A program made the position numbers and the translations under genes. Shown piece by piece: positions 26,893 to 34,729 of a DNA stretch of 47,192 nt. The DNA lies in the NCBI RefSeq assembly GCF_002432345.1, contig NZ_DJDT01000276.1, forward strand, positions 1 through 47,192, written 5' to 3'. Source of the DNA: Pedobacter sp. UBA5917. GTDB lineage: Bacteria > Bacteroidota > Bacteroidia > Sphingobacteriales > Sphingobacteriaceae. The notes under the pieces are model-generated. The model did no database searches. It was given only the letters and a program-made list of their open reading frames with translations, and was not told the DNA's origin. Each line of letters begins with the position of its first letter. Position 1 is the stretch's first letter.

Positions 26893-27792
26893 CTATAAAT
26901 ATTTAAATTGAACGTTATTGGTTTCTACTTCTAAAGCTACTTCTGCACCTAAAGTCATACACAGGTTATTTTCAATATGCCCTGTCGGGAAATTAAAGCA
27001 AACTGGGTAATCATACTCTTTTACGATATCCCAGATCACTTCATCCACTGTTTGTCCAAAAGAAATTTTTTCTTCTGCTATTTCGTTAAAAGCACCAACA
27101 ATCAGGCCTTTTAATTTTGCCAGCTTACCTGCTCTTTTTAGCATACGCAGCATACGGTCTATACTGTATTCGTGCTCGCCAACATCTTCCAGAAATAGAA
27201 TTTTATCTATAAAATCCATTTCCGAAACCGAACCCTGCATCATAGCCAATAAAGTCAGGTTTCCGCCTATTAAAATGCCATTGGCATCTCCTACCCTATT
27301 TTTAAATGTACTTCGGTAATTATACTCCTGTTTTTCGCCAAATAAAGCCTTTTGCAGAGAGGTTAATGCCTCTTCGGTAGATTCATCAAAAGTATAGGGC
27401 ATTTGTGCATGTAGGCATTGTGTATGGCTTTGTGCAATAAGATGCGAAAGCAGCACCGTAATATCGCTAAAACCTACAAACCATTTTGGATTTTGGTTAA
27501 ATGCTGTAAAATCGAGCTGATCAATAATGCGGATGGTGCCATAGCCCCCACGACCTGAAATAATGGCTTTTATAGATGGATCATCCAGAAAACGTTGGAT
27601 ATCTTTTGTTCTTAAACTGTCGCTTCCGGCAAACTGGTGGTGGCTTGCGTATACGCTATCGCCTAAAATAACCTCTAACCCCCAGCTGTTTAATATTTCA
27701 ATGGCTTGGTCTATAGGTTTGGGTAATTTTTTTGCCGGACAAACCAGGGCAATTTTATCTCCTTTTTTTAAATACGGGGGCTGCTTAATCAT
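26893..27792 (-). CDS. S66-family muramoyltetrapeptide LD-carboxypeptidase (LdcA/MccF-like)
   Basis: A 299-residue enzyme of peptidase family S66. The ATG at 27792 was chosen because the product then begins MIKQPPYLKKGDKIALVCPA, the usual start of the family; the open frame extends upstream to 27888 but that stretch overlaps metG. The catalytic serine is S109 in VGFSDIT. The family's RGGYG motif is at 81-85. Candidate Glu and His partners lie in VGAFNEI (about 208) and PTGHIENN (about 270). LdcA removes D-Ala from tetrapeptides during murein recycling; MccF relatives cleave microcin C. There is no signal peptide, so cytoplasmic recycling is most likely. It diverges from metG with 40 bases between starts. 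Confidence 0.9.
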   Translation of the reverse strand: MIKQPPYLKKGDKIALVCPAKKLPKPIDQAIEILNSWGLEVILGDSVYASHHQFAGSDSLRTKDIQRFLDDPSIKAIISGRGGYGTIRIIDQLDFTAFNQNPKWFVGFSDITVLLSHLIAQSHTQCLHAQMPYTFDESTEEALTSLQKALFGEKQEYNYRSTFKNRVGDANGILIGGNLTLLAMMQGSVSEMDFIDKILFLEDVGEHEYSIDRMLRMLKRAGKLAKLKGLIVGAFNEIAEEKISFGQTVDEVIWDIVKEYDYPVCFNFPTGHIENNLCMTLGAEVALEVETNNVQFKYL

Positions 27793-27804
27793 CTTCAAAA
27801 CACT

Positions 27805-27812
27805 TATCTTTG
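27805..27812 (+). promoter_or_regulatory. -7 box of the metG promoter
   Basis: TATCTTTG is a perfect match to the Bacteroidota -7 consensus TAnnTTTG. It lies 20 bases upstream of the proposed metG start and would give a leader of only about 15 bases. No good TTTG was found at -33. Confidence 0.5.
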
Positions 27813-27832
27813 CCAAATTAATAAAAATTGTT

Positions 27833-29941
27833 TTGGATAATAGTAAAATAAAAAGATATACCGTAACTGCGGCGCTTCCATATACCAATGGACCGGTTCA
27901 TATTGGGCACCTTGCCGGTGTTTATATCCCTGCAGATATTTATGCCCGTTACCTGAGATCAAAAAAACGAGATGTTAAATTCATCTGTGGGTCTGACGAA
28001 AACGGCGTTCCGATTACTTTGAAAGCCAAAAGAGAAGGAATTACCCCTCAGGAAGTGGTAGATAAGTACCATAAAATCATTGGCGATTCTTTTAAAGAAT
28101 TTGGGGTTTCTTTTGATATCTATCACCGAACATCTTCACTAACCCACCACCAAACAGCGGCGGATTTCTTCGAAACCCTGTACGAAAAAGGTGTTTTTAC
28201 AGAAGAAATTACCGAACAGTACTACGATCCTTCTGCTAAACAATTTTTGGCCGATCGTTACATTACCGGTACCTGCCCTAAATGTGGTAACGAAAATGCC
28301 TACGGCGATCAGTGCGAAAACTGCGGTTCAACACTTAATGCTACTGATTTAATTAATCCAAAATCGACCCTATCGGGCGACAAACCGATTTTAAAAGAGA
28401 CTAAAAACTGGTTTTTACCACTCGATAAATACGAAGACCGTTTAAGAACTTACATCGAAAGCCATAAAGAATGGCGCCCGAATGTTTACGGGCAATGTCA
28501 AAGCTGGTTAAATGCAGGTTTACAGCCAAGGGCAATGACCAGGGATTTAGAATGGGGTGTTCGAGTACCGCTCCGCGATGCAGAAGGTAAAGTGCTTTAT
28601 GTATGGTTTGATGCCCCTATTGGCTATATTTCTGCTACTAAAGAACTTTGCAATTATGCAAAACTTGATGTATGGAATCCAAAAGCAGAAGAATATTATA
28701 TCAGCAGTTACGAAAACGATAAGTGTGGTTGGGAAGAATACTGGAAAAGCGACGAAACCAAACTGGTTCACTTTATCGGTAAAGATAATATTGTTTTCCA
28801 TTGCATTATTTTCCCTGCCATGTTAATGGCGCATGGGGGATATACTTTAGCAGATAATGTTCCGGCAAATGAATTTTTAAATCTCGAAGGTCAGAAAATA
28901 TCGACTTCTAAAAACTGGGCAGTTTGGCTGAACGAATATTTAAGGGAATTTGAAGGCAAGCAGGATGTATTGCGTTATGTATTAACGGCAACTGCTCCCG
29001 AAACCAAGGATAACGATTTTACCTGGAAAGATTTTCAGGCAAGAAACAATAATGAGTTAGTAGCCATCCTGGGTAACTTCGTAAACCGTGTAGTGGTGCT
29101 TACGCATAAATATTTCGGCGGTTCGGTACCAACCTGTATGGAAATTACAGAAGTTGATCAGGCCGTTATTGATGAACTGGCCAGTTATCCTGAAAAAATT
29201 TCGGCTTCTATCGAAAATTACCGTTTCAGGGAAGCTTTATCTGAGGTAATGAATGTTGCCCGTTTGGGTAATAAATACCTTGCCGAAACTGAACCGTGGA
29301 AACTGATTAAAACCGACGAAGACCGTGTAAGGACCATATTGCATATTTCACTTCAGATCGCTGCCAACATCCAGATTCTGATCGAACCTTTCTTGCCTTT
29401 TACAGCAGAAAAACTAATGAAAATGCTTAAAAACGGCGGACATGATTGGGATAATGCTGGTACAGTTAATTTATTAAAACGTGGCCACGAAATTGGTGAA
29501 GCTGTGCTTTTATTCGAAAAAATAGAAGATGCCGAAATTGATTTCCAGATCAATAAATTAAACCAGAGCAAAGCCAGTAATGCTGCAGCTACAGCAACGC
29601 CCGTTCCTGCTAAAGAAAATATCCAGTTTGATGATTTTTCTGCCATGGATATCCGTGTGGCTACCATTGTTGCTGCGGAGAAAGTAGAAAAGACTAAAAA
29701 ACTATTACAGTTGACCGTAAACACCGGTATTGACGAAAGAACCGTGGTTTCTGGTATCGCCGAATATTACAAACCAGAAGATATTGTTGGTAAACAGGTA
29801 AGTATGATCGTAAACCTGGCCCCGAGAGAAATTAAAGGGATTTTATCACAGGGAATGATCCTAATGGCCGAAAACGCAGAAGGAAAACTTACTTTTGTAG
29901 CTCCTGCAGAGAAGTTTCAGGAAGGTAGTGTAATTAGATAA
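27833..29941 (+). CDS. metG: Methionyl-tRNA synthetase
   Basis: A 702-residue cytoplasmic enzyme that charges tRNA-Met. The start was set at a TTG (27833): homologous sequence begins at DNSKIKRYTVTAALPYTNGP, no in-frame ATG lies nearby, and a consensus -7 box sits 20 bases upstream; the longer open frame from 27563 merely runs antisense through the S66 gene. The HIGH signature is at residues 23-26, the zinc knuckle CPKC...CENC at about 147-163, and the KMSKS-type loop KISTS at about 355. The anticodon-binding domain occupies about 390-550 and a C-terminal EMAP/Trbp111-type tRNA-binding domain about 600-702 (MDIRVATIVAAEKVEKTKKLL). The length fits the dimeric MetG class. Confidence 0.95.
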   Translation: MDNSKIKRYTVTAALPYTNGPVHIGHLAGVYIPADIYARYLRSKKRDVKFICGSDENGVPITLKAKREGITPQEVVDKYHKIIGDSFKEFGVSFDIYHRTSSLTHHQTAADFFETLYEKGVFTEEITEQYYDPSAKQFLADRYITGTCPKCGNENAYGDQCENCGSTLNATDLINPKSTLSGDKPILKETKNWFLPLDKYEDRLRTYIESHKEWRPNVYGQCQSWLNAGLQPRAMTRDLEWGVRVPLRDAEGKVLYVWFDAPIGYISATKELCNYAKLDVWNPKAEEYYISSYENDKCGWEEYWKSDETKLVHFIGKDNIVFHCIIFPAMLMAHGGYTLADNVPANEFLNLEGQKISTSKNWAVWLNEYLREFEGKQDVLRYVLTATAPETKDNDFTWKDFQARNNNELVAILGNFVNRVVVLTHKYFGGSVPTCMEITEVDQAVIDELASYPEKISASIENYRFREALSEVMNVARLGNKYLAETEPWKLIKTDEDRVRTILHISLQIAANIQILIEPFLPFTAEKLMKMLKNGGHDWDNAGTVNLLKRGHEIGEAVLLFEKIEDAEIDFQINKLNQSKASNAAATATPVPAKENIQFDDFSAMDIRVATIVAAEKVEKTKKLLQLTVNTGIDERTVVSGIAEYYKPEDIVGKQVSMIVNLAPREIKGILSQGMILMAENAEGKLTFVAPAEKFQEGSVIR

Positions 29942-29961
29942 ATCCTACCGGTTAAAATCAA

Positions 29962-29999
29962 AAAAGCCATTTGGTCGAACTGATCAAATGGCTTTTGCT
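29962..29999. terminator. Terminator between metG and the SDR gene
   Basis: Stem 29962-29976 against 29982-29996 (12 Watson-Crick pairs, then three more including one wobble), core AAAAGCCATTTG, loop of 5 bases. It is A-rich on the left and T-rich on the right, so it could serve both convergent genes. Confidence 0.8.
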
Positions 30000-30011
30000 T
30001 TTCGAATAAAA

Positions 30012-30734
30012 TTAAGGATTCATCCGGTTAAAATATTCGCTTATCGTATCGTTGTTTGCTTTTGCCCTGTCTGCGCTTGTGCCAAAGGTTAATTCAGTTT
30101 CCCCTTCTTTCATTTGCTCAAATACAGATGTTACAAAATCGCTCACGGCAGGGTGGGCATCATGGATACCCTTACCCCCCAAATCGGTATTTAAGGCCGG
30201 AGGGATCATTTCGATCACTTCTATGCTCGAATCTTTAAGGCTATGACGTAAAGAAAGTGTAAACGATCGCATAAAGGCCTTGGTTCCGCAATAAACAGGT
30301 ATTTGCGAAAAAGGTACAAAAGCTAAACCAGAAGTTACATTAATAATGGTATCTAGCGCATTTAATTTGGTAAAAAGTTTAGTTAAATGGATGGGAGCCA
30401 AAACGTTGGTTGCGATTTCATCATTTGCTTTTTCGTAGAAATCTTCATCCCCGATTTTCATCCAGTTCTGGATTCCGGCGTTGTTTACCAATACATTTAA
30501 ATCGCTATGATTTTCGGCAATCCAATTGTACAATTCAATTCTGCCTGCCTCATCTGATAAATCAGACACTTTGGTAATTACCGAGGGCAATTTTTCTGCT
30601 GCTTCCTGCAGGGCAGATTCACGGCGGCCACAGATAATTACGGTATTGTTTTCTTGTATAAACCTTTCGGCCAATCCGAGGCCAATACCTGTTGCACCAC
30701 CGGTAATCAGGATTTTATTATTTGCTAATTTCAT
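30012..30734 (-). CDS. Short-chain dehydrogenase/reductase (DltE-like)
   Basis: A 240-residue cytoplasmic NAD(P)-dependent oxidoreductase of the classical SDR family. The Rossmann motif TGGATGIG is at residues 11-18, NNAG at 84-87, and the catalytic Ser-Tyr-Lys set is S135, Y148 and K152 (VYCGTK). C36-GRR after the second strand suggests NADP preference. The general sequence resembles proteins annotated DltE or YdfG-like in Bacteroidota; the substrate cannot be told. It stands alone between metG (convergent) and tRNA-Arg. Confidence 0.9.
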   Translation of the reverse strand: MKLANNKILITGGATGIGLGLAERFIQENNTVIICGRRESALQEAAEKLPSVITKVSDLSDEAGRIELYNWIAENHSDLNVLVNNAGIQNWMKIGDEDFYEKANDEIATNVLAPIHLTKLFTKLNALDTIINVTSGLAFVPFSQIPVYCGTKAFMRSFTLSLRHSLKDSSIEVIEMIPPALNTDLGGKGIHDAHPAVSDFVTSVFEQMKEGETELTFGTSADRAKANNDTISEYFNRMNP

Positions 30735-30954
30735 ATTCTAATAAATTGATAACCAAAGATCAGGCTATTGAAAAGATTTTTTATGGTGAGTAGTACAGTT
30801 TTTTAAGATGGACGATCTGTAGCAGATTTTTTTGTAAAAAAGAGTAATTTTGATAGTTAGGAAGTAGCTTACCGCGGTTTTTGTTTCTTTTAATTGACAA
30901 TTTTCATTTTATAAAATGCTTTTTAAAATGGCTTCGCTGCATCAAAACTTTTAT

Positions 30955-30962
30955 TATATTTG
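30955..30962 (+). promoter_or_regulatory. -7 box of the tRNA-Arg promoter
   Basis: TATATTTG matches the Bacteroidota -7 consensus exactly and ends 17 bases before the first base of the tRNA. No clear -33 TTTG is present. Confidence 0.5.
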
Positions 30963-30979
30963 CCCTGCTCAAATAAAAT

Positions 30980-31051
30980 GGTCCCGTAGTTCAACGGATA
31001 GAATAGAAGTTTCCTAAACTTTAGATATGAGTTCGATTCTCGTCGGGACCA
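30980..31051 (+). tRNA. tRNA-Arg (anticodon CCT)
   Basis: A 72-base cloverleaf folds cleanly. Acceptor arm GGTCCCG (30980-30986) pairs with CGGGACC (31044-31050), with discriminator A at 31051. The D arm is GTTC...GAAT. The anticodon arm GAAGT/ACTTT encloses loop TTCCTAA with anticodon CCT, reading the AGG codon. The T arm carries TTCGATT. CCA is not encoded. A terminator follows. Confidence 0.95.
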
Positions 31052-31074
31052 CTTAAAAAAAATGATCTTCACAT

Positions 31075-31109
31075 AAAACGGCTTTTCTCTAACAGAAAGC
31101 CGTTTTTGT
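31075..31109 (+). terminator. Terminator after tRNA-Arg
   Basis: Stem AAAACGGCTTT (31075-31085) against AAAGCCGTTTT (31096-31106) with a 10-base loop and a T-rich tail. It sits 24 bases after the tRNA. Confidence 0.8.
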
Positions 31110-31199
31110 TTTTACTGATCTTTCTAATTAATCTATTTTCGCAACCTGTTACACTTTTATCCTGCCAGGTACGAAAGGTTGTTAGAAACATATTTAAGT

Positions 31200-32495
31200 T
31201 TATTTAATGTTTCCATTAACCAATTTTGCATTCAATGAATAGAAAAGATTTAGAAAACTTATTAGTTGATTCCGTTTGGTAACTGCCCCTGCGGGATTTT
31301 TATAATCTTTTCCGAATGAATAAGATAAAGCAATGCTATTTGAAAATTTGTAGGCAATATCCAATCCATACTTATTGTCCCAGGTGTTTTTTGCAGCGGT
31401 ATAGGTAATGTTGTTTACTACGATATTCGGTAGATCGTTTGATTTATTCCTAAGTACAGCCCAAGCCGAAACGGTAAATTTTTGGGCAGTTCCGAGTGCA
31501 AAATTGAGTTTGTAAATCAAGTCGAAATTGCTCGAAGAAGTAACAGAGTCTGTAGCAAAGGTTCGTACATACCGTAATGCCGCCGTTCCGTCTATCGGGC
31601 TATTTTTTCCAAATTTCGAAGTATAATCAATCCAAACTGCAGCCTGAGAAAACTTGGAATAATCGAATTGATTAGTTGGAAAGGCCAGTGCAAGCGCTCC
31701 GCTTAACTGAAAATTACCTGTTTCATTCAGTGCCTCTTTTATTTTTTCGCTCATTGCAGCTGCCGGAGCTTCATTATAATTGTTGATATATTCGCCAACA
31801 ATGGAAATCACGGCTAGTTTTTTAGCTGCATCCAGTGTATCAGTAGCCATTGATGACAGTGCTTTTGATAACGTATCAGTAAGCATGGCCTGTATTTGAC
31901 TTCTGTCCGCCCACAACGTATTTCCTGTTGCAGGGGTTTTAATCTTGCTTTCAATATCATTTTTGAGGTCTTCAACAGTTGAACCATTAAAGTCGTTGAT
32001 GTATAAAATAAAATTGGGCTGCCATGTAATCTTTTTTTTCAGTGCATTTGATTCTGCAATTAAAGCCTGACTCAAGGCCTGTCTTTTTTTATTTGCGAAA
32101 GTGATGGGTAACCGAAATCCAAAACCCAGACTTTGCGCCGTATCTTTGTTATAAGGTACTTTAGCAGATGCTATAGATAAAGATAAATTTCTTAAGCTAA
32201 AACCCTCTTTTTCCAAATAGTCTTTATAACTAAAATTCTTATGGTCGCTTAGCCAATACGGCTTAAATTCCATCGCAAAGTTTTTTGGTGCCGCGCCATC
32301 ATTACCGGTTAGGTTTTGATACAATGAAGCCTGAAATTTATTCCAGTTGCTAGGCTTGGCTATTTCGGTAGGGCTGATTCCGAGTACGGTAAATGCTGGG
32401 GCAGAGGTAGATGAAACACTTGAAACGTCTGTCTGTTGTGCATAAAGGCCGTTGGCAACAAACATCACGATTAATAGAATGTAAACTCTTTTCAT
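31200..32495 (-). CDS. Exported protein of unknown function, probably outer-membrane beta-barrel-like
   Basis: A 431-residue protein with a signal peptide (1-20, ending GLYA|Q). I do not recognise a family. The mature part starts with a Ser/Thr-rich linker, then has alternating-hydrophobic beta strands with aromatic ends (LGFGFRLPITF, YGLDIAYKFSNSIALSYSFG) and a central, more helical, Asp/Lys-rich part (about 170-260). This pattern is compatible with an outer-membrane barrel carrying an inserted domain, but the C-terminus lacks the usual final aromatic residue. It begins one base after the stop of the 124-residue gene upstream, so the two are certainly coupled. A broken patatin-like gene lies farther upstream. 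Confidence 0.65.
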   Translation of the reverse strand: MKRVYILLIVMFVANGLYAQQTDVSSVSSTSAPAFTVLGISPTEIAKPSNWNKFQASLYQNLTGNDGAAPKNFAMEFKPYWLSDHKNFSYKDYLEKEGFSLRNLSLSIASAKVPYNKDTAQSLGFGFRLPITFANKKRQALSQALIAESNALKKKITWQPNFILYINDFNGSTVEDLKNDIESKIKTPATGNTLWADRSQIQAMLTDTLSKALSSMATDTLDAAKKLAVISIVGEYINNYNEAPAAAMSEKIKEALNETGNFQLSGALALAFPTNQFDYSKFSQAAVWIDYTSKFGKNSPIDGTAALRYVRTFATDSVTSSSNFDLIYKLNFALGTAQKFTVSAWAVLRNKSNDLPNIVVNNITYTAAKNTWDNKYGLDIAYKFSNSIALSYSFGKDYKNPAGAVTKRNQLISFLNLFYSLNAKLVNGNIK

Positions 32496-32496
32496 C

Positions 32497-32871
32497 TTAA
32501 ATAAAATTTAAGGTGGTAAGGAAAATTCCTGTTGAATTGGTTTGAACAGTCATACTTGAAATCCCAATGGGAATTAAGTTTTTAAGCTCTTCGCCCGTTT
32601 TGGGCGCATTGGTTAAATAGTATGTTACAATCAGGTTATCGGTATCCGGATTGACATCAATCACAACAGAAACCACTGTAGACGATTTGCCCTTAATCGA
32701 AGAACCCTTTCCTACAGGTGCGTTTAAAACATCAGGTGAAAACTGCACATTGTTAAAATTTTTAAAAGTAGTGGTTCCCGTCTGACCATTTCCTATCACA
32801 ACGTTTAGAAAATAAGAATCAGTGCCCTTTACGGGAAAGTTGATTTGTTTATTTGAAATTTGAGAGCTCAT
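32497..32871 (-). CDS. Small protein of unknown function
   Basis: A 124-residue protein with no signal peptide and no membrane segment. The composition is beta-strand-like: Asn/Thr/Val-rich, with regular V-V/I-V pairs such as VVSVVIDVNPDTDNLIVTYYLT. No family is recognised. It starts with ATG at 32871 and its TAA is separated by a single base from the start of the 431-residue exported protein, so the two form an operon. The 232 bases upstream, up to the patatin remnant, contain a weak promoter-like TATATTG on the minus strand and no gene. Confidence 0.65.
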   Translation of the reverse strand: MSSQISNKQINFPVKGTDSYFLNVVIGNGQTGTTTFKNFNNVQFSPDVLNAPVGKGSSIKGKSSTVVSVVIDVNPDTDNLIVTYYLTNAPKTGEELKNLIPIGISSMTVQTNSTGIFLTTLNFI

Positions 32872-33103
32872 TGTGTTTGTTTAAGTTATTGCAATATAGG
32901 TATTTATGGTTATTTAATTGCTTTGATTTCATTTTTTAAGGAACATATGTCAATGTTGTTTTAAATGATACGGATTTCAGGCACAGCCAAATTTTATCCA
33001 TAAGAATTGGTTTGTATAAAATTTCACATCGTGTTGGGCAAAATGTATTTTTTATTTAGCTATCGCATTATCCATATCTTAATATAGCTGGTAAGGATTA
33101 TTC

Positions 33104-33620
33104 TTAAAAGGTCTTTATTAAATCCAGATTTTGAAGATTATCTAAAAGAAACTTATAGAAAGTGTCAAAATCTTTCTTCTGCTGCATCATTAGGGCATAT
33201 ACCACACCGGTAATGGTTCCGCCAGATACAGTTGAAATCATTTTTACATTTTCGAGCAAAGGTTTATTTTTTAATGTAACCTTATTCAAATAAAACATAG
33301 ATTCTAAATGAAATGAAGCCGCAAGGTAACCACCGCCCGATAAACTGAGCGCAATGTGGTTTAAGGGGTTTTCCGGTACTTTTATCTCGTTTATAATAGT
33401 TGTTTTGGGAGGTTTAAAATTTAAAAGTGGCGTATTAATGTAATCTGTTAAATGTTCATTATTTACAATTTTGGGGTAGATTGGGTCCTCACCCATTTGG
33501 TCTGCTAAAAAGAGAATATTTTCGGATAGGCTGGGTAATTTTTTCAGCAATCACGTTCAAAAGAAATAGAATTATGATTACAGCAATTGATGAATCCAGA
33601 ATATTTTGTTCTTCAGGCAT
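33104..33620 (-). pseudogene. Frameshifted, truncated patatin-like phospholipase gene
   Basis: The uninterrupted part (33550-33104, TTG start, 148 residues) has the start of a patatin domain: SLSGGGYLAASFHLESMFYL (oxyanion loop) and STVSGGT around the nucleophile serine, where the first Gly of GxSxG is Thr. It then stops; the second catalytic residue (Asp in DGG/DGA) and the remaining several hundred residues of the family are missing. In another frame just upstream, the ATG at 33620 opens MPEEQNILDSSIAVIIILFL, a membrane-anchor-like segment. Removing one base from the six-T run at 33539-33544 joins the two frames as ...NVIAEK-LPSLSEN.... I read this as a broken gene; a functional short protein cannot be excluded. 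Confidence 0.6.
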
Positions 33621-33881
33621 GGTTAAGCGCGCTTAATTATGTAGTTGTTTCTTGTCCGTTAATTAAAATTACGTATAGCCAAATCATTGAACAATACTTA
33701 CTAAAGGGTATTTTAGCGCTAGCTGTTTTTTGTGATATATTTTAATGCAATGTATTTTTCTGCTCCTATCAAAGTGGTAAAATAGAAATACAGATAATGA
33801 TGTTGGATGAGGGGATATCTTAGATTTAAAAACCAATTGGCTCAAATCTTTTTGCATTAAAAGGATGATAGACCAAATTGA
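33621..33881. other. Spacer between the AraC gene and the patatin remnant
   Basis: About 260 A/T-rich bases without a convincing gene. It contains one perfect 14-bp palindrome, TTAAGCGCGCTTAA (33623-33636), directly before the possible original patatin start. No terminator was identified for the AraC gene. Confidence 0.4.
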
Positions 33882-34685
33882 TTATTCGGTAGGTGCTTTC
33901 CCGAACTTCTTCTTAAATGATCTCGAAAAATGTGATAAACTTTCAAATCCCAGTTCAAGATAAATTGAGGATGGTTTTCTGTTCTTACTTTCGATGAGGT
34001 GCCTTGCCTCCAGCAATCTTTTATCCTGTAACCAATGCCTCGGGGCCATGTTAAATGTTTTTTGAAAATCGCGTTTAAAACCGGCAAGGCTTCTGCCCGT
34101 TAGCTGTGCAAACTTTTCTACAGGAACATTAAAATGGAAGTTGTTGAGCATAAATTTTTCCAGGTCTATTTTATAAGGCTCAGAAAAATCAAATAAGAAA
34201 GTTTTTAGTTCGGGCATGGCATGTAATAACAACTGCACGGCCTCTTTTACCTTTAACATCCCTACGGCATTGGTAATGCTTTCATCAGGATGGTGCACAT
34301 AAGGGATAATAGACTGGAAAAAGCCCCTCAAAAATTCATTGGTAGGAATTAGAATATTATTGGGACCAGTATATTTTTTATCAATACTGATCTGTTCTTC
34401 CAAAGCAATCTGCCGGAGTAGATCTTCTTTTAAACAGATAATAATGGTCTGGTAATTCTCACCATTTAAAGGAGTTTTGGTCAGCTCTGCCAATTGGTTC
34501 TTGCGGATCAACAACATTTGTTCTTTTTCCATGGCTATCTTCTCGCTGGTTGTTTCAATTTCAAAACGCCCTGCAACCTGAAGCACTAAGGTATTGTGTG
34601 CCAAAAAGGCCACCTTTTCTTTCCTTTTATGCGAGAAATAAGAATAAAAGATTACACCTGGAATAATTTCGGTTGGGTTTACCAT
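33882..34685 (-). CDS. AraC-family transcriptional regulator
   Basis: A 267-residue regulator. The C-terminal hundred residues (about 165-267) contain the two helix-turn-helix motifs of AraC/XylS proteins: VPVEKFAQLTGRSLAGFKRDFQ for the first and SSIYLELGFESLSHFSRSFKKKFG for the second, the latter with the family-typical GF.S.SHFSR.FKK pattern. The N-terminal part is a probable cupin-like sensor domain (about 15-130) of the type found in many Bacteroidota AraC proteins. It lies 44 bases downstream of the aldo/keto reductase gene on the same strand, so it may be co-transcribed with its likely target. The inducer is unknown. Confidence 0.9.
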   Translation of the reverse strand: MVNPTEIIPGVIFYSYFSHKRKEKVAFLAHNTLVLQVAGRFEIETTSEKIAMEKEQMLLIRKNQLAELTKTPLNGENYQTIIICLKEDLLRQIALEEQISIDKKYTGPNNILIPTNEFLRGFFQSIIPYVHHPDESITNAVGMLKVKEAVQLLLHAMPELKTFLFDFSEPYKIDLEKFMLNNFHFNVPVEKFAQLTGRSLAGFKRDFQKTFNMAPRHWLQDKRLLEARHLIESKNRKPSSIYLELGFESLSHFSRSFKKKFGKAPTE

Positions 34686-34729
34686 AATATAAAGATATAA
34701 AAAGGTAGGGCTAATGTAAGCCCCACCGT

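Noticed and set aside
26893..27792. Thr after RGGYG in the S66 protein, at first read as a lost catalytic serine
   Set aside because: The nucleophile of the family is the serine in the later G(F/Y)SDIT motif, which is intact (S109).
27563..27832. Long upstream extension of the metG reading frame
   Set aside because: It runs antisense through the S66 gene, has no synthetase-like sequence, and a consensus -7 box lies inside it just before the TTG start.
27793..27888. Upstream extension of the S66 reading frame
   Set aside because: It overlaps the start of metG, and the family's N-terminus matches the internal ATG at 27792.
33623..33636. 14-bp palindrome TTAAGCGCGCTTAA as an operator
   Set aside because: A single short palindrome next to a broken gene; nothing else supports a regulatory role.
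30980..33881. Genomic island inserted at tRNA-Arg
   Set aside because: The region has unknown and broken genes beside a tRNA, but I found no integrase, no repeat of the tRNA 3' end and no sharp change of composition.
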